Numbered from the stretch's first letter, positions 16,692 through 25,731 are shown. The stretch is DNA of 64,000 bases from Chryseobacterium formosense (GCF_900116415.1 NZ_FPAP01000003.1:620001-684000), one strand, 5' to 3'. Made by a program: numbers and translations. The notes: generated by a model from the sequence alone, not told the origin.

Positions 16692-17417
16692 ATGGAATGG
16701 TTTGAATCTTGGTTTGACACCCCTTATTATCACTTGCTGTACAGCAACAGAGACTATACAGAAGCTGAAAATTTTATTACAAAGCTTACCTCAGAGCTAC
16801 AGCTTCCTCAATCGGCGAAAATCATTGATCTGGCTTGTGGAAAAGGAAGGCATTCGGTTTTTTTGAATAAACTGGGATATGATGTTTTAGGTTTGGATCT
16901 TTCGAGACAAAGCATTGAGCATAACAAACAATTTGAAAATCAGACCTTGATTTTTGATGTACATGACATGAGAAATCCTATTGATTATGATCCTGTAGAT
17001 GCGGTTTTTAATCTTTTTACAAGTTTCGGATATTTCGACAATGAAGAAGATGACAAGAAGGTTTTCAAATCGGTTAGCAATGCTTTAAAAAGAGAGGGGT
17101 ATTTTGTTTTAGATTATCTGAATGAAGAGTTCGTGAGAAACAATCTGGTTCCTGAAAGCAGTATTCATAGAAAAGGAATTGATTTTAAAATTTCAAAAAA
17201 AATTGAAGGCAGACATATTGTAAAGGACATTAAGTTTGAAGCAGACGGAAAATCTCATCATTATTTTGAAAAAGTAAAACTTCATACCTTGGAAACCATT
17301 AAAAATTACGCTGAAGAAAGCGGTTTTGAAAGAATTAAAATATGGGGAGATTATCAACTGAATGATTTTGATAAAGAGATTTCGCCACGTTGTATTAATT
17401 TGTTTAAAAAGAAATAA
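16692..17417 (+). CDS. Class I SAM-dependent methyltransferase
   Basis: 241 aa, Rossmann-fold methyltransferase. Motif I is IIDLACGKGRHSVFL near residue 44 (glycine-rich SAM loop), the acidic end of strand 2 is VLGLDLS near 65, and VFNLFTSFGYF near 110 is motif IV/post-I. The N terminus MEWFESWFDTPYY is typical of a small-molecule methyltransferase subgroup of unknown substrate. Its TAA overlaps the ATG of the ZIP transporter (TAATG), so the two are translationally coupled. The start is supported by the -7 box just upstream. Confidence 0.85.
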   Translation: MEWFESWFDTPYYHLLYSNRDYTEAENFITKLTSELQLPQSAKIIDLACGKGRHSVFLNKLGYDVLGLDLSRQSIEHNKQFENQTLIFDVHDMRNPIDYDPVDAVFNLFTSFGYFDNEEDDKKVFKSVSNALKREGYFVLDYLNEEFVRNNLVPESSIHRKGIDFKISKKIEGRHIVKDIKFEADGKSHHYFEKVKLHTLETIKNYAEESGFERIKIWGDYQLNDFDKEISPRCINLFKKK

Positions 17418-18133
17418 TGATTTTCATTTTACTTATTTTAAGCGTTGTAGCCGGAGTACTGTTAGGGAAATATTTTGGTCAGAAGGAAAAGTTTGCCAAA
17501 AATCTGTTAATTCTAAGTGCCGGTTTTTTAATTACCATCTGCCTGAATGAAGTTTTCCCGCAGGTTTATGCTTCAGATATCGGGAATTTGGGAATTTTCG
17601 TCATTGGTGGAGTTTTACTTCAAATGATTCTTGAAGCTTTGACAAAAGGTTTCGAACACGGGCATTTCCATCACCACAATGAAAACAGTATTCTTCCGAT
17701 GGCTTTGATGGTCGGGCTTTTCATTCACGCTTTTATTGAAGGAATTCCTTTGGCTAATGAAACGAATCCGCTTTCTCCTTATTTATTGGGAATTTTGTTT
17801 CACAACCTTCCGATTTCATTTATTTTGGGAGCATTTTTATTTAACAGAACGGGTTCAAAGGCGTCTTATCCATCAATTTTAATTGTAGCATTATTTGCCT
17901 TGGCATCACCTTTCGGAATGCTTTTAGGAAATTATTTTAACCCAGATTGGCAACCTTACTTTTTAGCGATTGTTGGCGGGATTTTCCTTCACATTTCATC
18001 AGTTATTATTTTTGAAAGTAATAAAAACCACAACATCAATTGGTCTAAAATCGGTTTGGTTATTTTGGGTGTTTCATTAGCTTTAATGATGCATTTATTC
18101 CATGATCATTCCCACGTAGGACATCATCATTGA
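17417..18133 (+). CDS. ZIP-family metal transporter
   Basis: 238-aa polytopic membrane protein importing divalent metal, probably zinc. ZIP signatures: a His-rich loop between helices 3 and 4 (HGHFHHHNE near residue 75), HAFIEGIPL in TM4 and HNLPISF in TM5, which supply the intramembrane metal ligands; in TM5 the usual HxxPE has Ile-Ser after the Pro. The C-terminal tail HDHSHVGHHH is also metal-binding. Translationally coupled to the upstream methyltransferase (1-nt overlap), and followed by a strong bidirectional terminator. Confidence 0.92.
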   Translation: MIFILLILSVVAGVLLGKYFGQKEKFAKNLLILSAGFLITICLNEVFPQVYASDIGNLGIFVIGGVLLQMILEALTKGFEHGHFHHHNENSILPMALMVGLFIHAFIEGIPLANETNPLSPYLLGILFHNLPISFILGAFLFNRTGSKASYPSILIVALFALASPFGMLLGNYFNPDWQPYFLAIVGGIFLHISSVIIFESNKNHNINWSKIGLVILGVSLALMMHLFHDHSHVGHHH

Positions 18134-18162
18134 TTTAATTTCAATTAAGATAAAAATAAAAT

Positions 18163-18196
18163 AAAAGGCTTCGAGAAAATTTTCTCGAAGCCTTTT
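18163..18196. terminator. Bidirectional terminator between convergent genes
   Basis: A perfect 17-bp inverted repeat with no spacer (18163-18179 with 18180-18196), flanked by A runs on the left and T runs on the right. It serves both the ZIP gene and the convergent porin gene. Confidence 0.9.
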
Positions 18197-18216
18197 GTAT
18201 GTATTAAAATATTAAT

Positions 18217-19644
18217 TTAGAATTTCCATCCTACTGTTACGAAGAAATTATTTCTTACGTTTTTCACATCTGAAACTATAGAATTAGGAGTTGCTACATC
18301 GAAATCTCCAGAATAATATCCTGTTCCGAAACTTTCGTTTCCGCTTATAAAAGGATTCTTGTATTCTGAAGTAATGTTCTGGTAAGCAGCATCAATAAAG
18401 AATTTTCCGAAGTCATAACCTACACCTGCCCCGATAGTATTTCTATCTCCCAAGATCAGGTTACTGTAACTACGATCTCCTGCATTTCCGTTATTGTCAA
18501 ATGCACTGATTGTCAAATTATCAAACGGACTTGATGCGTAAGAATAACCTCCTCTCAATCGTAATGATTTGATTCTGTATTCTGCACCCACTTTTATTTC
18601 AGACAAATTTTTGTAAGAATCACTGAAGAAAGAATTCAATTCACTTTCAGCTTCACCCTGAACTTTATACTGAGGTTTTGTTAATCCTAAAGTATAGTCT
18701 ACATTGATCGCAAAGTTTTTAGTCGGAACAAATGCACCACTCAACGTTGCTTTCATAGGAGATCTGAATCTTCTGTCTTCAACGAAATTATCTGCATAAA
18801 TATAGCCGTCAGTTCCAGTATAATAATCTGTATAAATTCTGTCTAAAGACCACCAGGTTGGAGATTCAATCGATGCTCCCAATCTTAATTGATTGGTAAT
18901 TTTCCCAATAACCCCCACACTTGCAGAGAAACCATTTGATTTTTCTGAATACGGAGTATATTGTTTATCGAATGAATAAGCTGTATTATCTAAATCTAAC
19001 CCAAATTTTGCGCTATCATATTGTTCAAGATCTACATAATGCATGTTGATACTCGCACCCAAGTATAAAGAGTTGTTATAATTTGCACCAACCCCTAAAT
19101 TAAATTTAGTCTGAGTTCCATATCTGTTATAGGCGTGTCCTAAATAAGCAAGATTACCCACAACAGCATTTCCGTTGCTGTCAACAAGGTCTTTTGCAAT
19201 GGAGATATTGGTATTTCCCGGAGATTCTACATAGTTTTCAATTGTTTGTGTAGACAAACTAGCACCGAGGTTAATAAATTTCCAAGGAGATTCAGTCATC
19301 AACTGAAAGGTTGCAACCCCACCAACATTACCGATGTTTGCTTTATTAATTGTATAGTTGGAAGAAGCACCAGCTAAAGAGCCTGTATTTTTGTTGTTAT
19401 CAACTGATAAAGTAACAGAAACATCACCTGCAATCGCTACCCCAAGACCTGCCGGGTTGGTAAGCAACGAAGTTGCATCACCACCTAAAGCTCCATTGGA
19501 ACCCGCCATAGCATTGAATTTAGATGAACCAACCATTGGTGTATTAGAATATACATCAACAGAATTTCTTATAACTGATATATCCTGAGCCTGCAGATAA
19601 AATGCTGCAGTAATACCCATTAATACTAGAGATTTTTTTAACAT
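18217..19644 (-). CDS. FadL/OmpP1/TodX-type outer-membrane transporter
   Basis: 475 aa with a signal peptide ending near YLQAQD. The N-terminal segment AMAGSNGALGGDATSLLTNPAGLG is the signature of the FadL/TodX family, in which a hatch precedes a 14-strand beta barrel for hydrophobic molecules; the rest alternates polar and aromatic residues and ends in FVTVGWKF with the terminal Phe of outer-membrane barrels. It is second in an operon, 29 bp after the Trp/Gly-rich lipoprotein. A substrate cannot be named. Confidence 0.88.
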   Translation of the reverse strand: MLKKSLVLMGITAAFYLQAQDISVIRNSVDVYSNTPMVGSSKFNAMAGSNGALGGDATSLLTNPAGLGVAIAGDVSVTLSVDNNKNTGSLAGASSNYTINKANIGNVGGVATFQLMTESPWKFINLGASLSTQTIENYVESPGNTNISIAKDLVDSNGNAVVGNLAYLGHAYNRYGTQTKFNLGVGANYNNSLYLGASINMHYVDLEQYDSAKFGLDLDNTAYSFDKQYTPYSEKSNGFSASVGVIGKITNQLRLGASIESPTWWSLDRIYTDYYTGTDGYIYADNFVEDRRFRSPMKATLSGAFVPTKNFAINVDYTLGLTKPQYKVQGEAESELNSFFSDSYKNLSEIKVGAEYRIKSLRLRGGYSYASSPFDNLTISAFDNNGNAGDRSYSNLILGDRNTIGAGVGYDFGKFFIDAAYQNITSEYKNPFISGNESFGTGYYSGDFDVATPNSIVSDVKNVRNNFFVTVGWKF

Positions 19645-19673
19645 TATTTTTTAGAATAGTTATTAAGTTTAAA

Positions 19674-20762
19674 TTATCTACCTCCCGATCTGAAACCGCC
19701 GCCACCGCCGCCGGATCTCATTCCACCGCCACCGCCGGAAGAACCACCTCTGAATCCACCGCCGCTGCTTCCGGAATTAAATCCGCCAGATCTGAAACCA
19801 CCATTGTCTCGTGGTGTATAGCTTTCATTTCTTCTAGGAGTAGATTGCTGCTGGTTATAATTATAATTTGGTCTTGAAGGTCTTACCCCATTATTCATAT
19901 TCGGATTACGGAATCCTCCCTGACCATTTCTGTAGCCACCATTGGAGTTTCCATTTCTGAAACCGCCATTGTTCATCCCGTTTCCGTTTCTGTAACCATT
20001 CCCGTTTCTGTAACCGTTGTTGTTTCTGAAGCCGGAATCATTATTGTTTCTGAAACCTGATGTATTAGGTCTTCTGTATGAAGAAAGATTATTACTGTTT
20101 CTGAATGCTCCCACTCTTCCGTTAGCACCACTTCTTACATAAGGAACTCTGTTATAACCCCAGTAACCGGCACCACCCCAATAAGGGCTTCCGTAGTAAC
20201 CTCCCCAGTAAGGGTTGTATCCCCAATAATTGTTCCAGCCCATTCCCCAATAAGGATAGCCGCCCCAACCCCAAGAATTACCCCAGCCCCAACCAAATGA
20301 CATTCCCATGCCCCAGCCAGAACTCCAGTAAGGATTGTAGCCCCATCCCCAAGGTGAGCCCCAACCCATTCCCATACCCCAACCCCAAGAGTTGTCGTAG
20401 TAGTTGGTTTCATTACCGGCAAAATTACCCCAGTCTGAATCGGTTGCAGTAGAATTCCAATCTGAATCGCTCCAGTTGTTGTAACGGTTGTTTTGCTCTG
20501 ATGTATTTAATTGTGAATTGTAGATAACATTAGAATCATCCTGGTAGTAGTCATAATATTCTCCTACTCTGTTACCTTCATTACCATTGATGATAACACC
20601 TTCCGGCAACGTATCTTTATTCGGGTCATAATACACCCCATCTGTCTCGCTGTATCCGCCCATCTGTGCACCACAAGACATTAATAGCAGCCCACTTGAA
20701 ACAGCCAAAATACCTTTCGATTTTAGCATTCCAAACAAACTTTTATGTATATTTCTTTTCAT
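19674..20762 (-). CDS. Trp/Gly-rich low-complexity lipoprotein
   Basis: 362 aa of unrecognised family. A signal peptide with lipobox LLLMSC places Cys30 as lipidation site. Three compositional zones follow: an acidic Tyr/Asn/Asp-rich stretch (35-125), a Trp-Gly-Tyr-Pro-rich stretch (125-205; GWGMGMGWGSPWGWG), and an Asn-Gly-Arg tract with FRNxN repeats ending in poly-Gly and Arg (205-362). First gene of an operon with the FadL-like porin and divergent from proS. It may be an envelope-associated, largely disordered protein; no function is established here. Confidence 0.8.
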   Translation of the reverse strand: MKRNIHKSLFGMLKSKGILAVSSGLLLMSCGAQMGGYSETDGVYYDPNKDTLPEGVIINGNEGNRVGEYYDYYQDDSNVIYNSQLNTSEQNNRYNNWSDSDWNSTATDSDWGNFAGNETNYYDNSWGWGMGMGWGSPWGWGYNPYWSSGWGMGMSFGWGWGNSWGWGGYPYWGMGWNNYWGYNPYWGGYYGSPYWGGAGYWGYNRVPYVRSGANGRVGAFRNSNNLSSYRRPNTSGFRNNNDSGFRNNNGYRNGNGYRNGNGMNNGGFRNGNSNGGYRNGQGGFRNPNMNNGVRPSRPNYNYNQQQSTPRRNESYTPRDNGGFRSGGFNSGSSGGGFRGGSSGGGGGMRSGGGGGGFRSGGR

Positions 20763-20808
20763 GATAATGTAAAATTTTTTTAATTTAAATTATATTTGCA
20801 TTCTGTAC

Positions 20809-20816
20809 CAAAAATA
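20809..20816 (-). promoter_or_regulatory. -7 box of the lipoprotein-porin operon
   Basis: Minus-strand TATTTTTG, 46 bp upstream of the lipoprotein ATG. A possible -33 TTG (CAA at 20834-20836 on the plus strand) lies 17 bp further upstream. Confidence 0.5.
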
Positions 20817-20909
20817 TACCAATTTATTGGCAACAAAAATCTATCAAAAATAGATTTTTATTTTTAGATTACATAATTTTAGAAAAGTTAAAAAATTAAA
20901 AAAAAATTA

Positions 20910-22385
20910 ATGGCAAAATTAACTTCAAGAAGCGAAGATTACAGCAAATGGTATAATGAACTGGTTGTAAAAGCAGATTTAGCTGAAAACTCAGGAGTGA
21001 GAGGTTCTATGGTTATTAAACCATATGGCTATGCGATCTGGGAGAAAATGCGTGATGAAATGGATAAGAAGTTCAAAGAAACAGGTCACGTGAATGCTTA
21101 TTTCCCGCTTTTCGTACCCAAAAGCTTATTTGAAGCAGAAGAAAAAAACGCTGAAGGTTTTGCTAAAGAATGTGCTGTAGTAACTCATTACAGATTAAAA
21201 AATGATCCGGACAACCCAGGAAAACTCATTGTAGATCCGGAAGCTAAACTGGAAGAAGAGCTAATCGTTCGTCCGACTTCTGAAGCGATCATCTGGAATA
21301 CCTATAAAGGATGGATTCAATCATACAGAGATCTACCTATCCTTATTAATCAATGGGCGAATGTTGTTCGTTGGGAAATGAGAACCCGTTTATTCCTGAG
21401 AACTTCAGAATTTTTGTGGCAGGAAGGTCACACTGCGCATGCGACAAGAGATGAAGCGGTGGAAGAAGCTGAAAAAATGAATAAAGTATATGCTGATTTT
21501 GCAGAAAACTTTATGGCAATGCCTGTGGTACAAGGAATAAAAACTCCATCAGAAAGATTTGCAGGAGCAGATGAAACCTATTGTATTGAAGCATTAATGC
21601 AGGATGGAAAAGCGCTACAGGCAGGAACCTCACATTTCCTTGGACAGAATTTTGCAAAAGCATTCGATGTAAAATTTACCAACAAAGAAGGTAAAATCGA
21701 GCACGCTTGGGCAACTTCATGGGGAACTTCAACACGTTTAATGGGTGCTTTAATTATGACACACTCTGATGATTTCGGTCTTGTGCTTCCACCAACTTTG
21801 GCACCGATTCAGGTGGTAATTGTTCCTATTTTTAAAGGAGAAGAGCAGTTAAATCAAATCAGTGAGGTAGCATTGGAAATTCAGAATAAATTAAAACTGA
21901 AAGGAATTTCCGTGAAATTTGATAATGATACTCAAAACAAACCGGGCTGGAAATTCGCAGAATATGAATTAAAAGGAGTTCCTTTGAGAATTGCAATGGG
22001 TCCTAGAGATTTAGAAAACAAATCTGTAGAAATTGCCAGAAGAGATAGTCTCACAAAAGAAACGCGTCCTTTGGAAGGATTAGATTCATACATCGAAGAT
22101 TTATTGAAAACTATTCAGCAGGATATGTATACTAAAGCTTTTCAATTTAGAAAAGATAATTTTACAAAAGTAGATTCTTATGAAGAGTTTAAAAAAGTTT
22201 TAGAAGAAAAAGGAGGATTTATCTATGCTCATTGGGACGGAACAGCTGAAGAAGAAGAGCAGATCAAAGAAGAAACCAAAGCAACCATCAGGTGCATTCC
22301 TCAGGATGACGATATTGAAGAAGGGGTTTCTCTAATCTCCGGAAAACCATCAAAAAGAAGGGTTTTATTCGCAAAAGCTTATTAA
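20910..22385 (+). CDS. proS: Prolyl-tRNA synthetase, short archaeal/eukaryal type
   Basis: 491 aa; charges tRNA-Pro in the cytoplasm. Class II synthetase motifs are visible: motif 2 in [20 protein letters not shown] and motif 3 in [17 protein letters not shown]. There is no INS editing insertion between motifs 2 and 3, and the C terminus ends in the zinc-domain-like extension with a terminal Tyr (VLFAKAY). These mark the ProS-type-3 form found in archaea, eukaryotes and Bacteroidetes rather than the roughly 570-aa form of E. coli. Monocistronic with its own terminator. Confidence 0.97.
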   Translation: MAKLTSRSEDYSKWYNELVVKADLAENSGVRGSMVIKPYGYAIWEKMRDEMDKKFKETGHVNAYFPLFVPKSLFEAEEKNAEGFAKECAVVTHYRLKNDPDNPGKLIVDPEAKLEEELIVRPTSEAIIWNTYKGWIQSYRDLPILINQWANVVRWEMRTRLFLRTSEFLWQEGHTAHATRDEAVEEAEKMNKVYADFAENFMAMPVVQGIKTPSERFAGADETYCIEALMQDGKALQAGTSHFLGQNFAKAFDVKFTNKEGKIEHAWATSWGTSTRLMGALIMTHSDDFGLVLPPTLAPIQVVIVPIFKGEEQLNQISEVALEIQNKLKLKGISVKFDNDTQNKPGWKFAEYELKGVPLRIAMGPRDLENKSVEIARRDSLTKETRPLEGLDSYIEDLLKTIQQDMYTKAFQFRKDNFTKVDSYEEFKKVLEEKGGFIYAHWDGTAEEEEQIKEETKATIRCIPQDDDIEEGVSLISGKPSKRRVLFAKAY

Positions 22386-22408
22386 AACTTAACATAATAA
22401 ATTATTGA

Positions 22409-22447
22409 ATCTGCAAAAATTATCTATTTTTTTGCAGATTTTTTTTA
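22409..22447 (+). terminator. Terminator of proS
   Basis: Inverted repeat (22409-22419 with 22429-22440 region) followed by an eight-base T run, about 24 bp after the stop. Confidence 0.8.
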
Positions 22448-22511
22448 TAATTTAAGATTTGGATAGATTTTTGTTTAAATTTATACAACATTAATTTCAA
22501 AATATTTTATT

Positions 22512-23810
22512 ATGTCATTAAACATCATCGATCTAATCAAAGGGCAATTGGGCTCTACCCTTGTTTCTCAGGCTGCATCGCAACTTGGAGAAAGTGAAGC
22601 CGGAATTTCAAAAGCAATTTCAGGATTACTTCCGGTCATTGTGGGCGGATTAGCCAACAATTCTGACAATCCGGTCGTGTTGGATTCTATTTCAAACACA
22701 TCATCAAACAGTGTTTTGGGCAATATTTGGGAAAGCGCAATGGGTAATTCTTGGATTACCGGAATTTTGTCTTCATTATTTGGCGACAAACTGAACGGAA
22801 TTGTTAATGCGATTGCTACTTATGCGGGAATCAGCAACCATTCTTCTTCTTCCCTCCTTAATCTTGTCACTGGTGCAACCGTAGGATCTATCGGAAAATA
22901 TGCAGCTGACAATAATCTGGATAAATCATCAATATCTTCTTTATTAGACGATCAGAAAGGGATTGTTTCAATATTATTGCCTGCAGGACTTTCTTTAGCG
23001 TCTTTAAATGTCGGAGACTGGGCAAAACGCTATGAATTTGACAATGACCAGGACGAGATAAAACCTGTAACTCATGAAGAACCAAAACCTGAAGTAACCA
23101 GAAGTGTTGCAGAAGGCGGAACTTTTCCGGACAGACCAACATCTTCAGAAGGTGGTTCAATCTGGAAATGGTTGCTTCCTCTATTGTTATTAATTGCAGC
23201 AGGATACTTTTTATGGAAACAATGTGAGAAAAAAGAAAGCACCACTACGACAACAGTTACCGGTGATTCTCTAAACACGACAAATGATACCTCTTCTACA
23301 ATGTCGGATACAACATCAACATCAATGACGACAAGAGTTGACGAAGATATTGATCTAAATGGAACTGTGCTAAAAGGTTACAGAGGCGGAATGGAAGATC
23401 AGATGATCACTTTCTTAAAAACTGACGGCTATAAAAATGCAGCCAACGATGAAGCTTTAAAAGATAGATGGTATGATTTTGACCATGTTAATTTTAAAAT
23501 AGGAAGTGCTAATGCTTTAGAAGCAGGTTCTGAAGAACAATTAAAGAACTTGGTTGCCATTTTGAAAGCATATCCTGATGCAAAAATTAAAATTGGTGGA
23601 TATACAGATAAAACCGGAGACGAAGCTAAAAACAAAAAGCTTTCTGCAGACAGAGCTAATTTTATCAAAGATTGGTTATCAAAACAAGGTGTAGGAGCAC
23701 AAGTTATTGCTGCTGATGGTTACGGTAGTGAATTCGCAAAAGTTGATGCATCTGCTTCTAATGAAGAAAGAGCGATAGACAGAAAAATGTCCGTAAGATT
23801 TGCAAAATAA
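22512..23810 (+). CDS. DUF937 + OmpA-domain envelope protein
   Basis: 432 aa. The N-terminal 190 residues match the DUF937/YidB-like helical repeat type (LIKGQLGSTLVSQAASQLGE, GLLPVIVGGLANNS). A proline/glutamate linker leads to a single transmembrane helix near 217-235 (WLLPLLLLIAAGYFLW), then a Thr/Ser-rich spacer, then an OmpA-type peptidoglycan-binding domain (about 320-432) with the motif GYTDKTGDEAKNKKLSADRA. The order implies a cytoplasmic DUF937 part and a periplasmic peptidoglycan anchor. Its role beyond envelope attachment is unknown. Confidence 0.9.
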   Translation: MSLNIIDLIKGQLGSTLVSQAASQLGESEAGISKAISGLLPVIVGGLANNSDNPVVLDSISNTSSNSVLGNIWESAMGNSWITGILSSLFGDKLNGIVNAIATYAGISNHSSSSLLNLVTGATVGSIGKYAADNNLDKSSISSLLDDQKGIVSILLPAGLSLASLNVGDWAKRYEFDNDQDEIKPVTHEEPKPEVTRSVAEGGTFPDRPTSSEGGSIWKWLLPLLLLIAAGYFLWKQCEKKESTTTTTVTGDSLNTTNDTSSTMSDTTSTSMTTRVDEDIDLNGTVLKGYRGGMEDQMITFLKTDGYKNAANDEALKDRWYDFDHVNFKIGSANALEAGSEEQLKNLVAILKAYPDAKIKIGGYTDKTGDEAKNKKLSADRANFIKDWLSKQGVGAQVIAADGYGSEFAKVDASASNEERAIDRKMSVRFAK

Positions 23811-23832
23811 TCTGATTTCAAGGTAAATACTT

Positions 23833-23865
23833 AAAATCCCGAAAATATTTTCGGGATTTTTTGGT
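23833..23865 (+). terminator. Terminator of the OmpA-domain gene
   Basis: A perfect 13-bp stem (23833-23845 with 23848-23860) with a T run, 22 bp past the stop. Confidence 0.9.
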
Positions 23866-23894
23866 AAAATAGATTTCCTTTTCATTTATTTAAT

Positions 23895-23917
23895 TAAATT
23901 TGTTAGTCATTTCTAAC
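23895..23917 (+). promoter_or_regulatory. mntH promoter with overlapping operator-like dyad
   Basis: The -7 box TAAATTTG (23895-23902) directly abuts GTTAGTCATTTCTAAC (23902-23917), a 5-bp inverted repeat with 6-bp spacer. The dyad covers the predicted transcription start and ends 4 bp before the ATG at 23922. The TTAG/CTAA half-sites resemble DtxR/MntR-family sites, so metal-dependent repression is plausible. Confidence 0.55.
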
Positions 23918-23921
23918 ATTT

Positions 23922-25256
23922 ATGAATTTCAATTTAAAAAACGCCTGGCGTAAAGATAAAACCTCGCACTCCCTACCGGAAGTATTTTCTTCCATTCCGG
24001 TTCCGAAAAAATCTACTTTTTGGAGAAAGTATCTTGCATTTGCAGGTCCCGGACTAATGGTTGCTGTCGGGTACATGGATCCGGGAAACTGGGCAACCGA
24101 TATTGCTGGAGGATCTCAGTTTGGTTATACTCTACTCTCAGTTATTCTTATTTCCAATATTTTCGCAATGGTTTTGCAGCATCTTTCTGTAAAATTAGGG
24201 GTTGTTGCCGAAAGAGATTTGGCTCAGGCTTGCCGGGATCATTTTAAACCGACTACCAATTTCATCCTTTGGATATTTTGTGAGATTGCCATTGCTGCTT
24301 GTGATTTGGCAGAAGTTATAGGTTCTGCCATTGCATTAAATTTACTTTTTGGAATTCCTTTAACGTGGGGAATTGTGATTACAACTATTGATGTATTAAT
24401 TATCCTATTGCTTCAGGCAAAAGGTTTCCGCTGGATAGAAAGTATTGTTGCCGGATTAATGTTTATCATTCTCGTATGTTTCGGATATGAAGTCATCATT
24501 TCAAAACCGGAAATCAATGCTATCTTGGGAGGACTTGTTCCGCAAAAAGAAATTATTACCAACCCTGCAATGCTCTATATCGGGATAGGAATTCTCGGAG
24601 CTACCGTAATGCCGCACAACCTTTACCTTCACAGTAGCATCGTACAGACAAGAGATTATACAAGAGATAGTGAAGGAAAAAAAGAAGCGATAAAGTTTGC
24701 CACTTTAGACAGCACCGTTTCTTTATTACTTGCATTTTTTATTAATGCCGCTATTTTGATTTTAGCCGCAGCAACTTTTCATACAACAGGAAATCAACAC
24801 ATTGCAGATATTCATGATGCTTACAAAATGCTGACTCCAATTTTAGGAGCTTCCATGGCAAGTATTGCTTTCGCTGTTGCACTTTTAGCTTCAGGACAAA
24901 ACTCGACCTTAACAGGAACTCTTGCCGGACAAATTGTGATGGAAGGTTTTTTGAATATTCGCCTAAAACCTTGGTTACGTAGATTAATTACCAGACTAAT
25001 TGCTGTAATTCCCGCTTTGATCGTCACTATTATTTATGGCGAAGAAGGAACAACAGATCTTTTGGTTTTGAGCCAGGTTATTCTTTCGATGCAACTGAGT
25101 TTTGCGGTTGTTCCATTAGTGATGTTTACCAGCGACAAAGCCAAAATGGGTGAATTTGTGAATAAACCATTCTTAAAAACCTGCGTCTGGATTATTACTG
25201 CGATTATCATTGTTCTGAATCTTTATCTATTGTTTCAGACATTTTTTGGAGAATAA
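23922..25256 (+). CDS. mntH: Nramp-family Mn2+/Fe2+ transporter
   Basis: 444-aa, eleven-helix-type proton-coupled importer of divalent metal. Both diagnostic motifs are present: DPGN in GYMDPGNWATDIAGG (near 50, TM1 metal ligands Asp and Asn) and MPHNLYLHSS (near 229, TM6 Met and His region). Length and motif order fit bacterial MntH. The start at 23922 lies just after a -7 box and a dyad, consistent with metal control. Two variable-hairpin repeats follow the gene. Confidence 0.94.
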   Translation: MNFNLKNAWRKDKTSHSLPEVFSSIPVPKKSTFWRKYLAFAGPGLMVAVGYMDPGNWATDIAGGSQFGYTLLSVILISNIFAMVLQHLSVKLGVVAERDLAQACRDHFKPTTNFILWIFCEIAIAACDLAEVIGSAIALNLLFGIPLTWGIVITTIDVLIILLLQAKGFRWIESIVAGLMFIILVCFGYEVIISKPEINAILGGLVPQKEIITNPAMLYIGIGILGATVMPHNLYLHSSIVQTRDYTRDSEGKKEAIKFATLDSTVSLLLAFFINAAILILAAATFHTTGNQHIADIHDAYKMLTPILGASMASIAFAVALLASGQNSTLTGTLAGQIVMEGFLNIRLKPWLRRLITRLIAVIPALIVTIIYGEEGTTDLLVLSQVILSMQLSFAVVPLVMFTSDKAKMGEFVNKPFLKTCVWIITAIIIVLNLYLLFQTFFGE

Positions 25257-25309
25257 TTTTTAGAAGCTATTTGATTACATCGAAAAGCTAATGTTTAATT
25301 TTTATTTGA

Positions 25310-25420
25310 AGCTTTTTCCCGCTTTCCGCACTCGCTATTTAAGAATTAGGCTGCGGCGGCTTCGCCGCCGCAGCCTAATTCTTAAAATGAGCTCAGACAA
25401 TTGCTGCAATCGGGGCTAAG
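25310..25420 (-). repeat. Variable-hairpin repeat element, copy 2
   Basis: Read on the minus strand: TAGCCCCGATTG, TTGTCTGAGCTC, a perfect 23-bp hairpin (25338-25360 with 25364-25386, loop TTC), then AGCGAGTGCGGAAAGCG and GGGAAAAAGC. The outer flanks are nearly identical to copy 1, but the hairpin stem is unrelated. Confidence 0.85.
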
Positions 25421-25476
25421 ATGTTCGTTCTTTCTTACAATTTTATCCTTAAAATCTCAATTTTACTGCTTTCAAA

Positions 25477-25585
25477 TAGCCCGGATAGAAACGACATCCT
25501 TTTTTGTGGCAGACAGATCCCGAAGCTTCGGGAGGAGATGGTCACAAAAAAGATACAGTGGATAGCCGGATTAAGCTCCTAAAAA
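25477..25585 (+). repeat. Variable-hairpin repeat element, copy 3 (diverged subtype)
   Basis: Starts TAGCCCGGATAG and ends GCCGGATTAAGCTCCTAAAA, echoing the outer flanks of copies 1 and 2. The centre has an outer stem (25500-25508 with the CACAAAAAA near 25543-25551) and an inner perfect 16-bp palindrome TCCCGAAGCTTCGGGA (25518-25533). It lies 57 bp from copy 2 in the opposite orientation. The flank match is looser than between copies 1 and 2. Confidence 0.65.
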
Positions 25586-25685
25586 TATATTAAGAATCTT
25601 TACTTAATTTTCATGTGAATCTTTTTACTTGATTCTTTTTACTTTTACCTTGACTTTTTTCCTGCCTAAATGTCACGCTTTTTTA

Positions 25686-25702
25686 TTTGGCAGAATGTTT
25701 GT
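25686..25702 (+). promoter_or_regulatory. Candidate heat-shock promoter of grpE (sigma-54-like)
   Basis: TTTGGCAGAATGTTTGT has the TGGCA of a -24 element and a T-rich -12 element at the right spacing, but GT replaces the invariant -12 GC. It ends 29 bp before the grpE ATG. No TAnnTTTG box was found in the spacer, which favours an alternative promoter class. Confidence 0.35.
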
Positions 25703-25731
25703 GAAACAACCTTGTAAAAAGTTATTGAAAT

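Noticed and set aside
20135..20422. Minus-strand ORF inside the Trp/Gly-rich lipoprotein
   Set aside because: It is an alternative frame created by the GGN-type repeats of the lipoprotein gene and has no start or promoter of its own.
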